Source: Corydoras sp. C115
Taxonomy: Eukaryota; Chordata; Actinopteri; Siluriformes; Callichthyidae
Direction of reading: 5' to 3'
DNA length: 64,000 nt
NCBI GenBank assembly: GCA_019802505.1
Contig: JAFMOC010000787.1
Location: 62,001 to 126,000, forward strand
Under the pieces are notes generated by a model that saw only the letters and a list, made by a program, of their open reading frames with translations, did not search any database and had not been told where the DNA came from. The translations under genes were made by a program, and so were the position numbers. Below, in pieces: positions 19,962 to 29,723 of the stretch (the first letter of the stretch is position 1; each line of letters opens with the position of its first letter).

Positions 19962-20302
19962 TATTCATTCATTATCTCCCCCTTTATCCTCTATTAGGAT
20001 CGCGGTGGGGTTCCCCATGCCCATCCAGGGGAGAACGTCTTGGGCAATGGGCAGATATACCCAGGACAGGGCGCCAATCCATCGCTGGGTACACACTCAC
20101 ACACTCAAAGACACTCTATATGGGGCAATTTAGAGAAATCAATTGACTTGATCCACGTTTTTGGACTGTGGGAGGAAACTGGAGAACCCAGAGGAAACCC
20201 ACGCGGACACGGGGAGAACATGGAAACTCCACCCAGATGGGGATTCGAACCGGGAATCCCTAGCGCTGAGAGGCGAACGTGCTGCACCGTGCTGCCCGGT
20301 GA
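19962..20302 (-). repeat. DANA-type SINE
   Basis: Near full-length reverse copy from ATTCATTCATTATCTCCC to GTGCTGCACCGTGCTGCC, with intact reversed B box (GGATTCGAACC). Confidence 0.85.
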
Positions 20303-20484
20303 TAGTTATGCTGTTTTTAATTAAACAAACACTTTAAAAGTACAATTAAATGTATTCTGTGCAGATTAAAAAAAAGTAAATCGAAAAATAAAAACGTCAC
20401 ACGTGGTGTAGAGTTCATTCTGGAATGACGTCACAAATTAAGTTTTATTTCCAAGAGGACAGGAAACCGAACCGAGTCGTGAGT

Positions 20485-20655
20485 CAACTCATTCAGCCCT
20501 CTCGTTCACAGCGACGCCTCAGAGTGACAGAAAATAAAGTCTCTTCTGTTCAGACGGTATTTTCACAGTTTTAAACTAAAACAAATTATATTTACTCAGA
20601 TTTAAACTTTATTACACGGTTTAGTTGTTTTTACGCATTTTAAACCGTTATTCTG
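20485..20655 (+). repeat. hAT interior fragment
   Basis: Matches 18690-18857 closely (TTCAGCCCTCTCGTTCACAG, TTTACGCATTTTA). Confidence 0.65.
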
Positions 20656-20665
20656 ACAGTATTAT

Positions 20666-21110
20666 TGTCACGGTTTGTTTTGTTCACGTGGTGTGGGTTG
20701 GGTTTTGTGTCACGCCCCCGTAATCACGCGCACCTGGGAACAGTCACCATTTTATTATAAATACCCTACACGCCCGACCCTCACCGCCAGTTTGTCTCGT
20801 GCCACGCCGTTTGCCTGCCTTGACACTACTAGCCCGTCCACGTTTTCCTAGTCCTGGTTACCTCGTCCCGTGTTCCTGTTCATGCCTGTCTCTGTGCTGT
20901 TCGTCTCGCCGCCTAGTGCACTCCGTTCCGGTACCCTGTTCGTTTGCATTACTTCCGTTGACGTCATCACCCCTCGCCTCACCCTCTCCTCGTCCTGTGC
21001 TTTGTGTTTGTCGTGCCTGGATCTAATAAACACCGCTGTTGACTGTACCTGCGTTCAGCTCGTTGTCTCCGAGTAGCGGATCCGCCTCGCTTGGTCGTGA
21101 GACCATTACA
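20666..21110 (+). mobile_element. solo LTR (445 bp) with target duplication ATTAT
   Basis: Begins TGTCACGGTTTG and ends GAGACCATTACA, flanked by ATTAT at 20661-20665 and 21111-21115. A TATAAATA-type box sits at about 20756-20763 and AATAAA near 21025, giving U3-R-U5 order on the plus strand. The architecture fits a Gypsy/Metaviridae LTR. The small frames inside are not genes. Confidence 0.85.
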
Positions 21111-21337
21111 ATTATGGGATGAAAGCATTGTGTACCGTTATGTAGAGCTGAAAGTTTAAGTAAATGAATCTTCTCTTTTATAATTCTTTAGTTTGTATTA
21201 TTATTTAGGCCGACTGTTATTGTGTTGCGTCACACACATGGAAATATGAAAAGAGAGTTTGCTTTAATATGTTTGATGGATGCAGAAGGTGAAGGTTGGA
21301 TGAGGTGGTGGGAGAGGAAGTTCACACAGACTAATCC

Positions 21338-21664
21338 CATCTATCCATCATCTTCCACTTTATCCTCTATTAGGGTCGTGGGGTGGTTCCCCATGCCCAT
21401 CCAGGGGAGATAGTTTTGGGCGCTGGGCAGATACACCCAGGACACGGCGGCAATCTATCACTGGGCACACACTCACTCACATACACACTCTATATGGGGC
21501 AATTTGGAGAATTCAATTCACCTTGATCCATATTTTGGACTGTGGGAAGAAACCGGAGAACCCAGAGGAAACCCACGTGGACACGGGGAGAACATGGAAA
21601 CTCCACCCAGATGGGGATTCGAACCGGGAATCCCTAATGCTGACCACTAAGCCACCGTGCTGCC
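21338..21664 (-). repeat. DANA-type SINE
   Basis: Reverse, near full length (CCATCATCTTCCACTTTATC to GCCACCGTGCTGCC). It is followed by an ATT-rich spacer and then a copy in the opposite orientation. Confidence 0.85.
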
Positions 21665-21725
21665 ACACAGACTAATAATTATTATATTTATTATTATTAT
21701 TATTATTATTATCATTAATTAAAAG

Positions 21726-22025
21726 GGGCAGCATGGTGGCTTAGCACGTCCGCCTCTCAGCACTAGGGATTCCCGATTCGAATCCCCATCTGGGTGGAGT
21801 TTCCATGTTCTCCCTGTGTCTGTGTGGGTTTCCTCCGGGTTCTTCAGTTTCCTCCCACAGTCCAAAAACATGGATCAAGTCAATTGAGTTCTCCAAATTG
21901 CCCCATATAGAGTGTGTCTGTGTGAGTGAGTGTGTGCCCAGCGATAGATTGGCGCCCTGTCCTGGGTGTATCTGCCCAGCCCGGTATCTGCCCCCGCGAC
22001 CCTAATATAGGATAAAGCGGAAAAG
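21726..22025 (+). repeat. DANA-type SINE
   Basis: Forward copy with head GCAGCATGGTGGCTTAGCAC and a degraded B box (GATTCGAATCC). With 21338-21664 it forms an inverted SINE pair that could base-pair in RNA. Confidence 0.85.
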
Positions 22026-22029
22026 ACGG

Positions 22030-22110
22030 CTTCAGATTCACTTTCCAGCAAATAGCATGGCGAAAACTTTTAGTACAGGGGGTTTTAGTACACCCAAACG
22101 ACCAAACACA
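22030..22110 (+). repeat. hAT interior fragment
   Basis: CCAGCAAATAGCATGGCGAA resembles 18538-18590. The rest to 22250 has no recognised content. Confidence 0.4.
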
Positions 22111-22254
22111 ATGGAAACGCAGTGGCTACTTGGCAAATCAAGCAAATGCATTTTGAGTTTTGTTAGGTTTTTATAATACTTTATAAAAAAAAGTAATTTA
22201 GTAAAAGTAATAATGTAAAGTAAAACTCATGATGAGTTGAATCGTTCAGGGAAC

Positions 22255-23690
22255 AGAGAAAATGACTATTTGATGAATGAGCATGGGAAAGAGTATGAAT
22301 GTCCGGTTGCAGGGTCAGTTTGTTTGTTTGTTTGTTTGTGTTTAGCGCCGTATCACCACGCTGGGGCTATTTATACGGCGGTACATAGGTTGTGTTTCTA
22401 TTGTATCTTGGTATGGGCTATATCTGGTCCTTCAAATGTAGATGTGTCAGGTAGTTTAGTATTTTTCCTGGTTCTGTGGTCTTGAGTGGGTTTTGGGTAT
22501 TGTTGACTGTGAAGTATTTCAGTCTTTCTGGTGGCTTAGTGGTTAGCACGTTCGCCTCTCAGCGCTAGGGATTCCCGGTTTGAATCCCCATCTGGGTGGA
22601 GTTTCCATGTTCTCCCCGTGTCCGCGTGGGTTCTCCGGTTTCCTCCCACAGTCCAAAAACATGGATCAAGTTAATTGAGTTCTCTAAATTGCCCCATGTA
22701 GAGTGTGTTTGAGTGTGTGAGTGTGTACCCAGCGATGGATTGGCACCCTGTCCTGGGTGTATCTGCCCAGCGCCCGAGACGTTCTCCCCTGGATGGGCAT
22801 GGGGAACCCCACCGCGACCCTAATAGAGGATAAAGCGGGAGATAATGAATGAATGGTTGTAGTGTTGGGCAGTCCATCAGTATGTGTCTTATTGTAAGTG
22901 TGGCTTTACATAGGTGGCAGGTAGGTGCGACTTCCCCTGCAAGCAGATGTTTGTGTGTTAGCTTCGAGTGTCCGATGCGGCATCTGGTAATAGTGGTTTG
23001 ATTTGCACACTTATCCATTCTAGTGTAGGATTTTCCTACTTTTGGCTCAACTTCAAACAGTTTGTTTTGTGGGTTGTTATTCCATTCGTTTTGACATTTG
23101 TTTTTAATGTATGATGAGATTTTTGGGAATGCGTCTGTAGAGGGGCAGAGTCGGGTAGTGATCTCCTCTTCCGTTGATGTTCTAGCGACTCTGTCTACTC
23201 TTTCGTTGCCAGGAATTCCAATGTGGCTAGGTATCCAGCAGTAGATTACTTTATATTGCTGTTCTCGTAGGGTTTTGTCTTTTTTCAGTATCTCAGAAAT
23301 AATGGGGTGGTCTGTGTCTAGGTTTTTCAAAGTTTTTAAGCATGATATTGAGTCTGTACAGATAAGGAATTTTTGGTTATTGCATCTTTGTATATATATT
23401 CCAGTGCTAGTAATAAAGCGTGGGCTTCTGCAGTGAAGAAGCTGTGATCTGGTAGTCGGATGCTGTGTTGGTGCTTTGTAGATACAATAGCAGCTGTGAC
23501 TTTTGTCTCGGTTTTGGATCCATCTGTATAAATTGTTATGTGGTGTGGGAAACATTCTTTGATATTGAAAAATAATCTGTGGTGTTCGTTTGGGTGAGTG
23601 TTTTTCTTCTGCTTTTCAGAAAGTTTTAGTATGATTTCGGGTGTCTTGTAATCCCAGGGAGCTTGGTGAGCTGGGTTAGATTTATTCGCT
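22255..23690 (-). pseudogene. LINE (I/Nimb-type) RNase H and C-terminal region
   Basis: The reverse frame 23555-22860 keeps an RNase H core: a Ser/Asp site in FLICTDSISCLKTL, and YCWIPSHIGIPGNERVDRVA. A cysteine/histidine tail CHLCKATLTIRHILMDCP follows, as in I-clade LINEs that carry RNase H after the reverse transcriptase. The first catalytic region is frameshifted. Endonuclease and reverse transcriptase are missing on the 5' side. A SINE is inserted directly after the C-terminal zinc-knuckle block at 22529-22857, and LINE 3' sequence resumes beyond it to about 22255. Confidence 0.7.
22529..22857 (+). repeat. DANA-type SINE inside LINE remnant
   Basis: Full-length forward copy with A box GGTGGCTTAGTGG, B box-like GGTTTGAATCC, and tail GATAATGAATGAATGG. 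It interrupts the LINE coding remnant. Confidence 0.9.
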
Positions 23691-23795
23691 GAATAGATCT
23701 ATTCGGGAACGCGGCAGCGGAGAAATACAAAAATAGAGACAAAGGGCGCCAGATGAGGACACCTGGTCTTCGTAGGATACGGAGGCCAGCATTAA
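23691..23795 (-). mobile_element. LTR-element internal start
   Basis: On the minus strand, TTAATGCTGGCCTCCG directly follows the LTR end. It matches the internal start at 12129 (GAATGCTGGCCTCC) and the following GTCCAGGAGTCCTC-type sequence. Only about 105 bp remain before the LINE remnant. Confidence 0.6.
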
Positions 23796-24259
23796 TGTCA
23801 CGATCGGGCGGCGCTGTCCATTCGGAGGCGGCGCAGCGCGGTGCGGTGTGGTCCTTAAGAAGCGAGCCAGGCGACCAGGTAGGCAAACACAGGGATTTAT
23901 TTGTAGAAGTCAGCGGGAACGCCGCTGAAGGCACGGCGAGACGTGCCGGGAGCAAAACACCAATAAAATAACAAAATCGCGGGAACGCCGCTGAAGGCAC
24001 GGCGAGACGTGCCGGGAGCAAAATACAAATAAAATAATGACCTAAACCGAACACCCGACGTGGTACCTAAGCGTACGTACGCACATGCATATGCACATGC
24101 ATGCACCCACAAATGCTGGCCTGCAGTCAGCAGGCCACATGTGATCAGGTAGGAGCCAATCCCCGCTCAAGGGGATGGGCCCTACCTACGGGAGCCCTGA
24201 ACGACCAACCCCGAAACACGGGAGACAGGGGGGAGTGGCCTAGCCCTCCCAACCTGATA
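23796..24259 (-). mobile_element. LTR, same family as 11716-12128
   Basis: On the minus strand it starts TATCAGGTTGGGAG (the first G mutated) and ends CGATCGTGACA. It contains two copies of a CGGGAACGCCGCTGAAGGCA segment about 60 bp apart. Its 5' end abuts Polinton coding sequence at 24260 and truncates that frame. Confidence 0.7.
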
Positions 24260-24814
24260 GTTAGGCACTGTGGAAAGAGGTATGTTTAGGTTCGCGAACC
24301 CTTGCAGAAACTTTAACCATCCGAGTGGTCTGCGATTATCACGCATGTTGTGCGTGGCAGTGACGCTTTTAACCAGATCTAAAATATGGGAGCCCCGTGT
24401 GCATACGCCGTTTAAGATAAATTCCCCCGAATCGTTCCAGGCCGAAACTTCTTTCGAAATGGCCATTTTATCTAATATGTACTGGGCCTTCTGTCTATTA
24501 TACTTAGGTACATTTTTAATAACGTCTTCTATCAAAGAGTCTTTGCTCGCTAATGTATCGCTGGCAGGAACGCTCAGTTTTAAAGATATGGTCTCATTAT
24601 CGGCGATTTTGGCTAGATTTAAATATCTCTGTAAAACGGATGTGTAAAGAGCCACTTTTTCATAATCCTGTAAATCGTTTCTCGCCAAGATGTTTTTGAT
24701 CGACGAATCCAGATCGCTTTAAAAAATTTCACCGATAGATTCGTATTTGTCCACGCCGTGCAACTTGTCCAGCTGGTTCTGAGGCACTAAAAACATTTTT
24801 TCTGCATATTTCAT
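24260..24814 (-). pseudogene. Polinton/adintovirus-like protein, function unassigned
   Basis: The reading frame starts at ATG 24814 (MKYAEKMFLVPQNQLDKL) and is stopped by TAA at 24721-24719. It resumes in frame as a well-preserved 145-residue stretch (NDLQDYEKVALYTSVLQRYL onward) until the LTR junction at 24260. I read it as a member of the capsid gene block of a Maverick-type element because of its neighbours, but its role is not known to me. The stop and the LTR insertion mark a fossil copy. Codon usage is AT-rich, unlike the GC-rich LTRs next to it. Confidence 0.5.
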
Positions 24815-24817
24815 ATC

Positions 24818-25150
24818 TCATTTAGTTATCAAACTAGTGATGAATGATAAAGCCACGCTTAACAGCGGTAGTAGAAATCCCCCTTTCTGATTGACAATCT
24901 TCTTTTTTCGAGATATATTAACCTTTTTATTAGCCAAAAGTTTTATACCAGATTTGTTCTTTTTTAACGCTCGGTATTGCTTCGGCGTGAGGGGTATATT
25001 CCCCTTAATAACGTTCAAAGACAATTCACATAAAGCCAATATAAGTTCGTTAGACGCAGTCTGTAGAATAACGCGCCTCTGCGCGGGCTTGGATTTAAAT
25101 AAAAGTTTAAGGATCGTAAATCTCTATTTAAACGATCGGACATGTTTATA
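24818..25150 (-). pseudogene. small basic, membrane-segment protein of the same viral-like element
   Basis: The clean C-terminal frame (25039-24818) is 73 residues. It has a PLTPKQYRALKKNK block, a run of lysine/arginine, then KGGFLLPLL and a hydrophobic end. This layout resembles the small minor virion (pX/pVI-like) proteins of Polinton and adintovirus capsid modules. A plausible start at 25150 is in another frame, so one frameshift separates the N-terminal part. It lies four bases upstream of the next gene on the same strand, as in a compact viral operon-like array. Confidence 0.5.
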
Positions 25151-25420
25151 ACCACGTTTTTTCTGAATGTAAACGACCGGTCGGCCCGAAAGTGTTTCTG
25201 TTCTGAGACTAAACTTCTCTGGAGTCTGAGCTTGCTCACGGCGTTATGAAAACACACAAAAATTCTGTATTACCAGGGTACATCTGCCTCCCCTGAGAGT
25301 CTTGCTTCCTGAGAGTCTTGCTCCTCGTGCGAGCATCGCCCCATCTGATTTTCAAATTCTGCGCATGTGCAACACAGCGGGAACATTAATTTGCCGTTAC
25401 AACGGTAAGGCAATACAGGG

Positions 25421-25630
25421 TCAGAATATTCTCACCTTCATTCTTTCCTCAAGAAACTCCATCTCCAGAGCTCCAATGAACTTCCGTTCTTTCTCCATCA
25501 CCACCATTTTATTGTTTTCATATACCGCCAGGATCAGCTCCACTCCTCCTTCACCGTACCGATGACCACAACCACGTCTATGAACCCCACCCACACCATT
25601 CCAGGAGCAGCTGCAGTAGCCATGATTCTC
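25421..25630 (-). other. possible exon remnant, unidentified
   Basis: The reverse strand has an ATG (about 25622) with MATAAAPGMVWVGFIDVVVV, then a stop. An overlapping frame carries ELILAVYENNKMVVMEKERK and ends at a good splice donor (ATGAAG then GTGAGA) near 25434. It looks like a host exon with one frameshift, but I do not recognise the protein, and no partner exons were found. It could be chance. The rest of 25260-26059 holds nothing recognised. Confidence 0.2.
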
Positions 25631-26059
25631 TAATACACCTGTAAACATCAAACATCTCATTAACGTCACAATCCAGAATTCAACCTGCGGCTAATGGAAG
25701 GTTCTGGAACCATGGAAATCACAACAACATCGTATTAACTAGTGCTTCTTCAGGGGGGCCACCGGAGAATCCGGACTTTACGGTTAAATTGACGCAAAGA
25801 AGCTCCAACCAATGAAGAACAACAAGAGGAAGAGAATGAGTTGGGCTGAGGAGCCAGATGAGATCCATACAGTGTGTGAACAGTTGGGGGTGTGGGTGTG
25901 CTACTTTAACGCTTTAAATCATTTAGGTGGTTGTATCTGGGGTGATGGTAACCCGTGTGTTCTGAGTTTGGGAACTCCTCCTCATGAACTTATCTGTTCT
26001 AACAGAGGAAACTCTTGGTTCTCCTTTTTAGGGGCGGTCCAGTGTTTGATGGTCTATGT

Positions 26060-26443
26060 CAGGGGTGCCAATATGCCGATCGCGTAGGGATTTTGGGTAG
26101 ATCGCGATGGAGGTTTTATCACATATCAGCACTTTTTTACAGCACAGTATCTGAAGCACTTATACACACGTGTGCACACATTTTAACACACAATGTGATT
26201 CATTCTGAATCTGAATTTCTATCATTGTGTAAGCGAGCAATCTGCCCCCCCCCCCCCACCCTCGCTGTTCCCAAAACCGGCACGTGCCTAAATCCAAAGC
26301 ACTGCCTCGCGAATCATCTACATTAGATGTTTGTGTTTTTGCACTTTATTTGACTGACGAGACGAGTGAAGGACTTGAAAAGAACTAAAATGTTCCACTT
26401 TTATTTAGAGTGGGAGGATGAACTTTTTTTTACAATGTCAAAC
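26060..26443. mobile_element. hAT terminal fragment
   Basis: Starts CAGGGGTGCCAATATGCC then GATCGCG, the reverse of the right end of the element at 18385-19011. It continues into CACACAATGTGATTCATTCT and is cut by the retroviral LTR at 26444. Confidence 0.6.
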
Positions 26444-26709
26444 TGTTAGATGTTCAATAAATGGCCTCTGAGATGCAGGTTGTTCCAAACAGATTTTAAT
26501 GCAAGTTACTGAATAGACAACCAAGTGTACAGAAAATTCATCAATGGCAGGCAACCACGATTGATGAGAGAGCTCTGACCGAAGTCCTCTAGTTCATTCA
26601 TTTAAGTCCTTCAGGAGGGTGTGACTTGCTTCTTCTGTGTGTGCGCCCCCTCCAGACAACAGTCATTTTTCTCATGTGTACATTGACCAAAACATCTCTA
26701 TCTTCTAAC
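26444..26709 (-). mobile_element. endogenous retrovirus LTR, U3-divergent variant
   Basis: The right-to-left sequence from AGAGCTCTCTCATCAATCG to GAACATCTAACA matches the R-U5 half of the LTR at 34375-34810 almost exactly. The U3 half is different. The left edge TGTTAGATG is sharp. The right edge near the hAT end at 26711 is estimated. Confidence 0.6.
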
Positions 26710-26710
26710 C

Positions 26711-26840
26711 CAGGGGTGGCCTCACTTTTCTGGCCCGAGATCTACTTTTCCATTGGACAGGTCATCGAGATCTACCAGGGTTAATAATTTTTTTAGGCTT
26801 TTATATCGAAACCTGTTTACACACATCATGTTAGTATTGG
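26711..26840 (+). mobile_element. hAT terminal fragment (other end)
   Basis: CCAGGGGTGGCCTCACTTTT then CATTGGACAGGTCATCGAGA, matching the left part of 18385-19011. It is cut off by a SINE head at 26843. Confidence 0.6.
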
Positions 26841-26842
26841 GG

Positions 26843-26907
26843 GGGCACATTGGCTTAGTGGTTAGCATGTTCTCCTCTCAGCGCTAGAGATTCCCGGTTC
26901 GAACCAG
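26843..26907 (+). repeat. DANA-type SINE head only
   Basis: A box TTGGCTTAGTGG and B box GGTTCGAACC are present. The body is absent, and GC-rich tandem-repeat sequence follows directly. Confidence 0.75.
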
Positions 26908-26934
26908 GGTGAACCAGGTTCGCTCCGGGCTCAG

Positions 26935-28547
26935 ATGCCCGTTCCGTCGGCGAGCACCTGGACGGGCGGGGCAAGGATCCTCAGCGCGATCCTGCGCGCG
27001 TGCTTCCGCGCAATCCTCCGTGGAGCCCCACTCCACGAGGTCTTTCTCGCCGCACGATCCTCCGTGCGAGCCTCCCAGCTCCACGGATCACCCGCTCCAC
27101 GAGGTCTTTCTCGCCGCTAGGGATCCGCCGCGCGATCCTCCGTGCGAGCATTCTTGCTCCACGGATCACCCGCTCCACGAGTTTTTTCTCGCCGCCAGGT
27201 ATCCGCCGCGCGATCCTCCGTGCGAACCTCCTGGCTCCACGGATCACCCGCTCCGCGAGTTTTTTCTCGCCGCCAGAGCCTCACCGCGCGATTCTCCGCG
27301 CGCTTCTCCGTGTGGTTTCTCCGCGTGTTTCTCTGCGTGTTTCTCCGTGTGGTTCTCCGGGTGCTTCGCCGAACGATTCTCCACGTGTTTCTCTGCGTGT
27401 TTCTCCGTGTGGTTCTCCGGGTGCTTCGCTGAACGATTCTCCACGTGTTTCTCCACGTGTTTCTCCGTGTGGTTCACCGCGTGTTTCTCCGTGTGGTTCT
27501 CCGTGTGGTTCTCCGCGCGCTCCGCCACACGATTCTTCACGCGATTCTCTGCGTGTTTCTCCGTGTGGTTCTCTGCGTGTTTCGCTGCGGGTTTCTCCGT
27601 GTGGCTCTCCGCGCGCGTTGTCGCGCAAACCTCTGCTCGTTTCTCCACGCATCTCTCCTGGCTCCACGGATCAACCGCCCTGCGAGTTGCCCAGTGCTGG
27701 CAGCGAGCCACGGCACGCCGTTTGTGAGCCGCGCCGCGCCGCTAGGGCATCCCCGCTCTCTGTCAGCAAGACCTTGCTCGCCACGAGCGTGCCCTCCCTC
27801 GCTTTCAGCGAACCGCCACTCTTGGTAGGCGATCCGCCGCACGCAGCGAGCAACCCGCGCTGTGTGGTCAGCCTATCGCTCCATGCTGAGCGCATGCCGC
27901 TTATCACCCCGTTCAGCGCCACCGACTGGCCGTCCCCTGATCCGTGCCGTGCCGGCAGCGACCCGCGCAGCACCGCCTGTACGTTTTGCAGGGTTCGGGG
28001 CATCGAGCCGGTCAACAGTTGCCGTCCTGCATCGGTCGCGTCCGGCACCGGGCCGTCCGGGTTCCGATTAGGGTGCGTCCGGTGCTCGGTACCCGCCTCG
28101 TTAGACCAGGACTGTATTTTATGTGGTGTTGCCATGGTACTGGTTCTCTCCCTTTGTGTCCAGGTGGCGGAGAGGAGGGAGACTGGGAGTCGAGGCGTGG
28201 TCATCAGCGCATCCCCTAGAGGGCAGTCCAGTGGTCCGGTAGGGAGGAATTCTGTGGTCCCCGCACAGGATCAGTTAACCCCTGCTCTGGACCATACCAC
28301 GCCCGCTCTGGACTATAATGCCTCCGCGCTGGACTATTTGCCCGTTTATCTGGACAACGCATTTCCCACTCTGGACAAGGTGCCACCCTCTCCGGACAAG
28401 GTGCGATCTGAACTGGAGGTGTTGAAGGCCGCTCAACTCTCATGGGACTCTGTACCGACTACCCTGCTCATGGGCCAAGACTGTGTTCCACTTGCGTCCA
28501 CTCGGGTCACCTCTGCGTCCACTCGGGTCACATTAGGTTCTCATTAG
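26935..28547 (+). CDS. tandem-repeat ORF, 515 residues at 27000-28547, nature unknown
   Basis: GC-rich open region upstream of the L1. Part one (about 26990-27290) has 78-bp units encoding RAILRASILAPRITRSTSFF-type blocks of 26 residues. Part two (27290-27650) has 12-bp units giving S-P-R-V / S-P-C-G tetrapeptides. Part three (27650-28547) is non-repetitive, then shows TPALDHTTPALDYNASALDY decapeptide echoes and two VTSAST repeats. Several frames on both strands are open, so coding is unproven. No known domain is seen. By style it resembles the array-bearing LTR elements at 12.1-13.8 and 58.6-60.3 kb, but no LTR was found here. The right edge is the 5' truncation point of the L1. Confidence 0.3.
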
Positions 28548-28563
28548 GACAACGGTATCAGAT

Positions 28564-29127
28564 GTGGAAAGAGGGCTGTCAGGATGCTCTGATGATATCA
28601 CGGTGTTACAAAACACTGTGCGTAAACTAGAGGAAAGTGTTCAAAGTCTACAGGAGAAATGTTTGGACATGGAAGGGCGGATGCGGAGGTCAAACATCCG
28701 TATATTGAATGTAGCTGAGGAAGATGGTGCCAGTAGCCCTGCCTCTGTATCAAGACTGATTAAAGAAGTCTTTAAAATGGATAAAGATGTGCTGATTGAC
28801 AGATCTCACCGCACCCTGCAGGCCAAACGGGCAGACGGGAAACCAAGAGCGATCATAGCAAAATTGCATTACTATCAATATTGTGTGGAAATCCTCCGAC
28901 TGGCACGGGAATCTGGTCCGCTACAGTACAACGGTTCAACCATCCTTATTTTTCCTGACTACCCACCGAGTATAACCCGCGCCCGGTCGGCCTTTAACGA
29001 GGTCCGGAAACTACTACGAGGATGGGAGGGGGTCCGTTATGGGCTCCGGATCACATATAAAGGGAAGGATAAGCAGTTTCAAGATGCAGTAGAGGCCATG
29101 GCTTATGTTAAAGACAATATTCTGTAA
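28564..29127 (+). CDS. L1 ORF1 protein (RNA-binding chaperone), 5'-truncated element
   Basis: 187 residues. A coiled-coil end (VLQNTVRKLEESVQSLQEKC) leads into the RRM-like core (RRSNIRILNV), then DRSHRTLQAKRADGKPRAII and a C-terminal domain (FPDYPPSITRARSAF, YGLRITYKGK). ORF1p trimers coat L1 RNA and are needed for retrotransposition. The frame is intact to TAA, but the N-terminal coiled coil is cut short at about 28550, consistent with 5' truncation. The inter-ORF stretch 29128-29723 is AT-rich L1 sequence. Confidence 0.8.
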   Translation: MERGLSGCSDDITVLQNTVRKLEESVQSLQEKCLDMEGRMRRSNIRILNVAEEDGASSPASVSRLIKEVFKMDKDVLIDRSHRTLQAKRADGKPRAIIAKLHYYQYCVEILRLARESGPLQYNGSTILIFPDYPPSITRARSAFNEVRKLLRGWEGVRYGLRITYKGKDKQFQDAVEAMAYVKDNIL

Positions 29128-29723
29128 GGTAGCGCAATTTTGTTTATACTGTCTATACTGTCAACAGACTTTTTGGTGAGTACACGAACTTAAACACTTG
29201 ATCTGAATCTTTAGTGATGAGGATTGAAGACAAAAAGACCACAGGAAATCTGATTTCTCAAGAATTTCTGTTAATTTGATTTAACTGTGGTATATTTATT
29301 ATTATGTTTTTTATAACCTATATTGTCCCATTATCATTAATCACTGTGTATCTCACACATATAATTGTTCACCTGTCATCAGTATTATAGTCTAATAGTA
29401 GATACTAATTGCCACTTTCACTTCATTTTTATTTGAAATGTTTGGGTTATCTTATTTGATATTTTAATATATAGTATGTTCAGAGCAAGCTGCAGAGCTG
29501 GAGCTCTTAAAAGCACTTTATGTGTGGATTTTGCGACGGGTTAGTTTCTCACCATGTTCGAGTTGGTGACTGGGGAAGGGTTAGTGTTGCACTAAATGTA
29601 TTGCTCCTATTTTTTGTTGTGCTATTTTTCATGTTAGTGGAGGGATCCTCTTCTTTCGGCATTACACACAAATTACCCATGATCCATATTACTACAACTT
29701 ATAAATACTTATGACTAATATAA

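Noticed and set aside
20799..21076. Open frames with hydrophobic stretches (75 and 68 residues)
   Set aside because: They are contained in a solo LTR with a perfect ATTAT target duplication.
27244..27711. Long reverse-strand frames opposite the tandem-repeat ORF
   Set aside because: These are shadows of 12-bp and 78-bp stop-free repeats, with no domain or start context.
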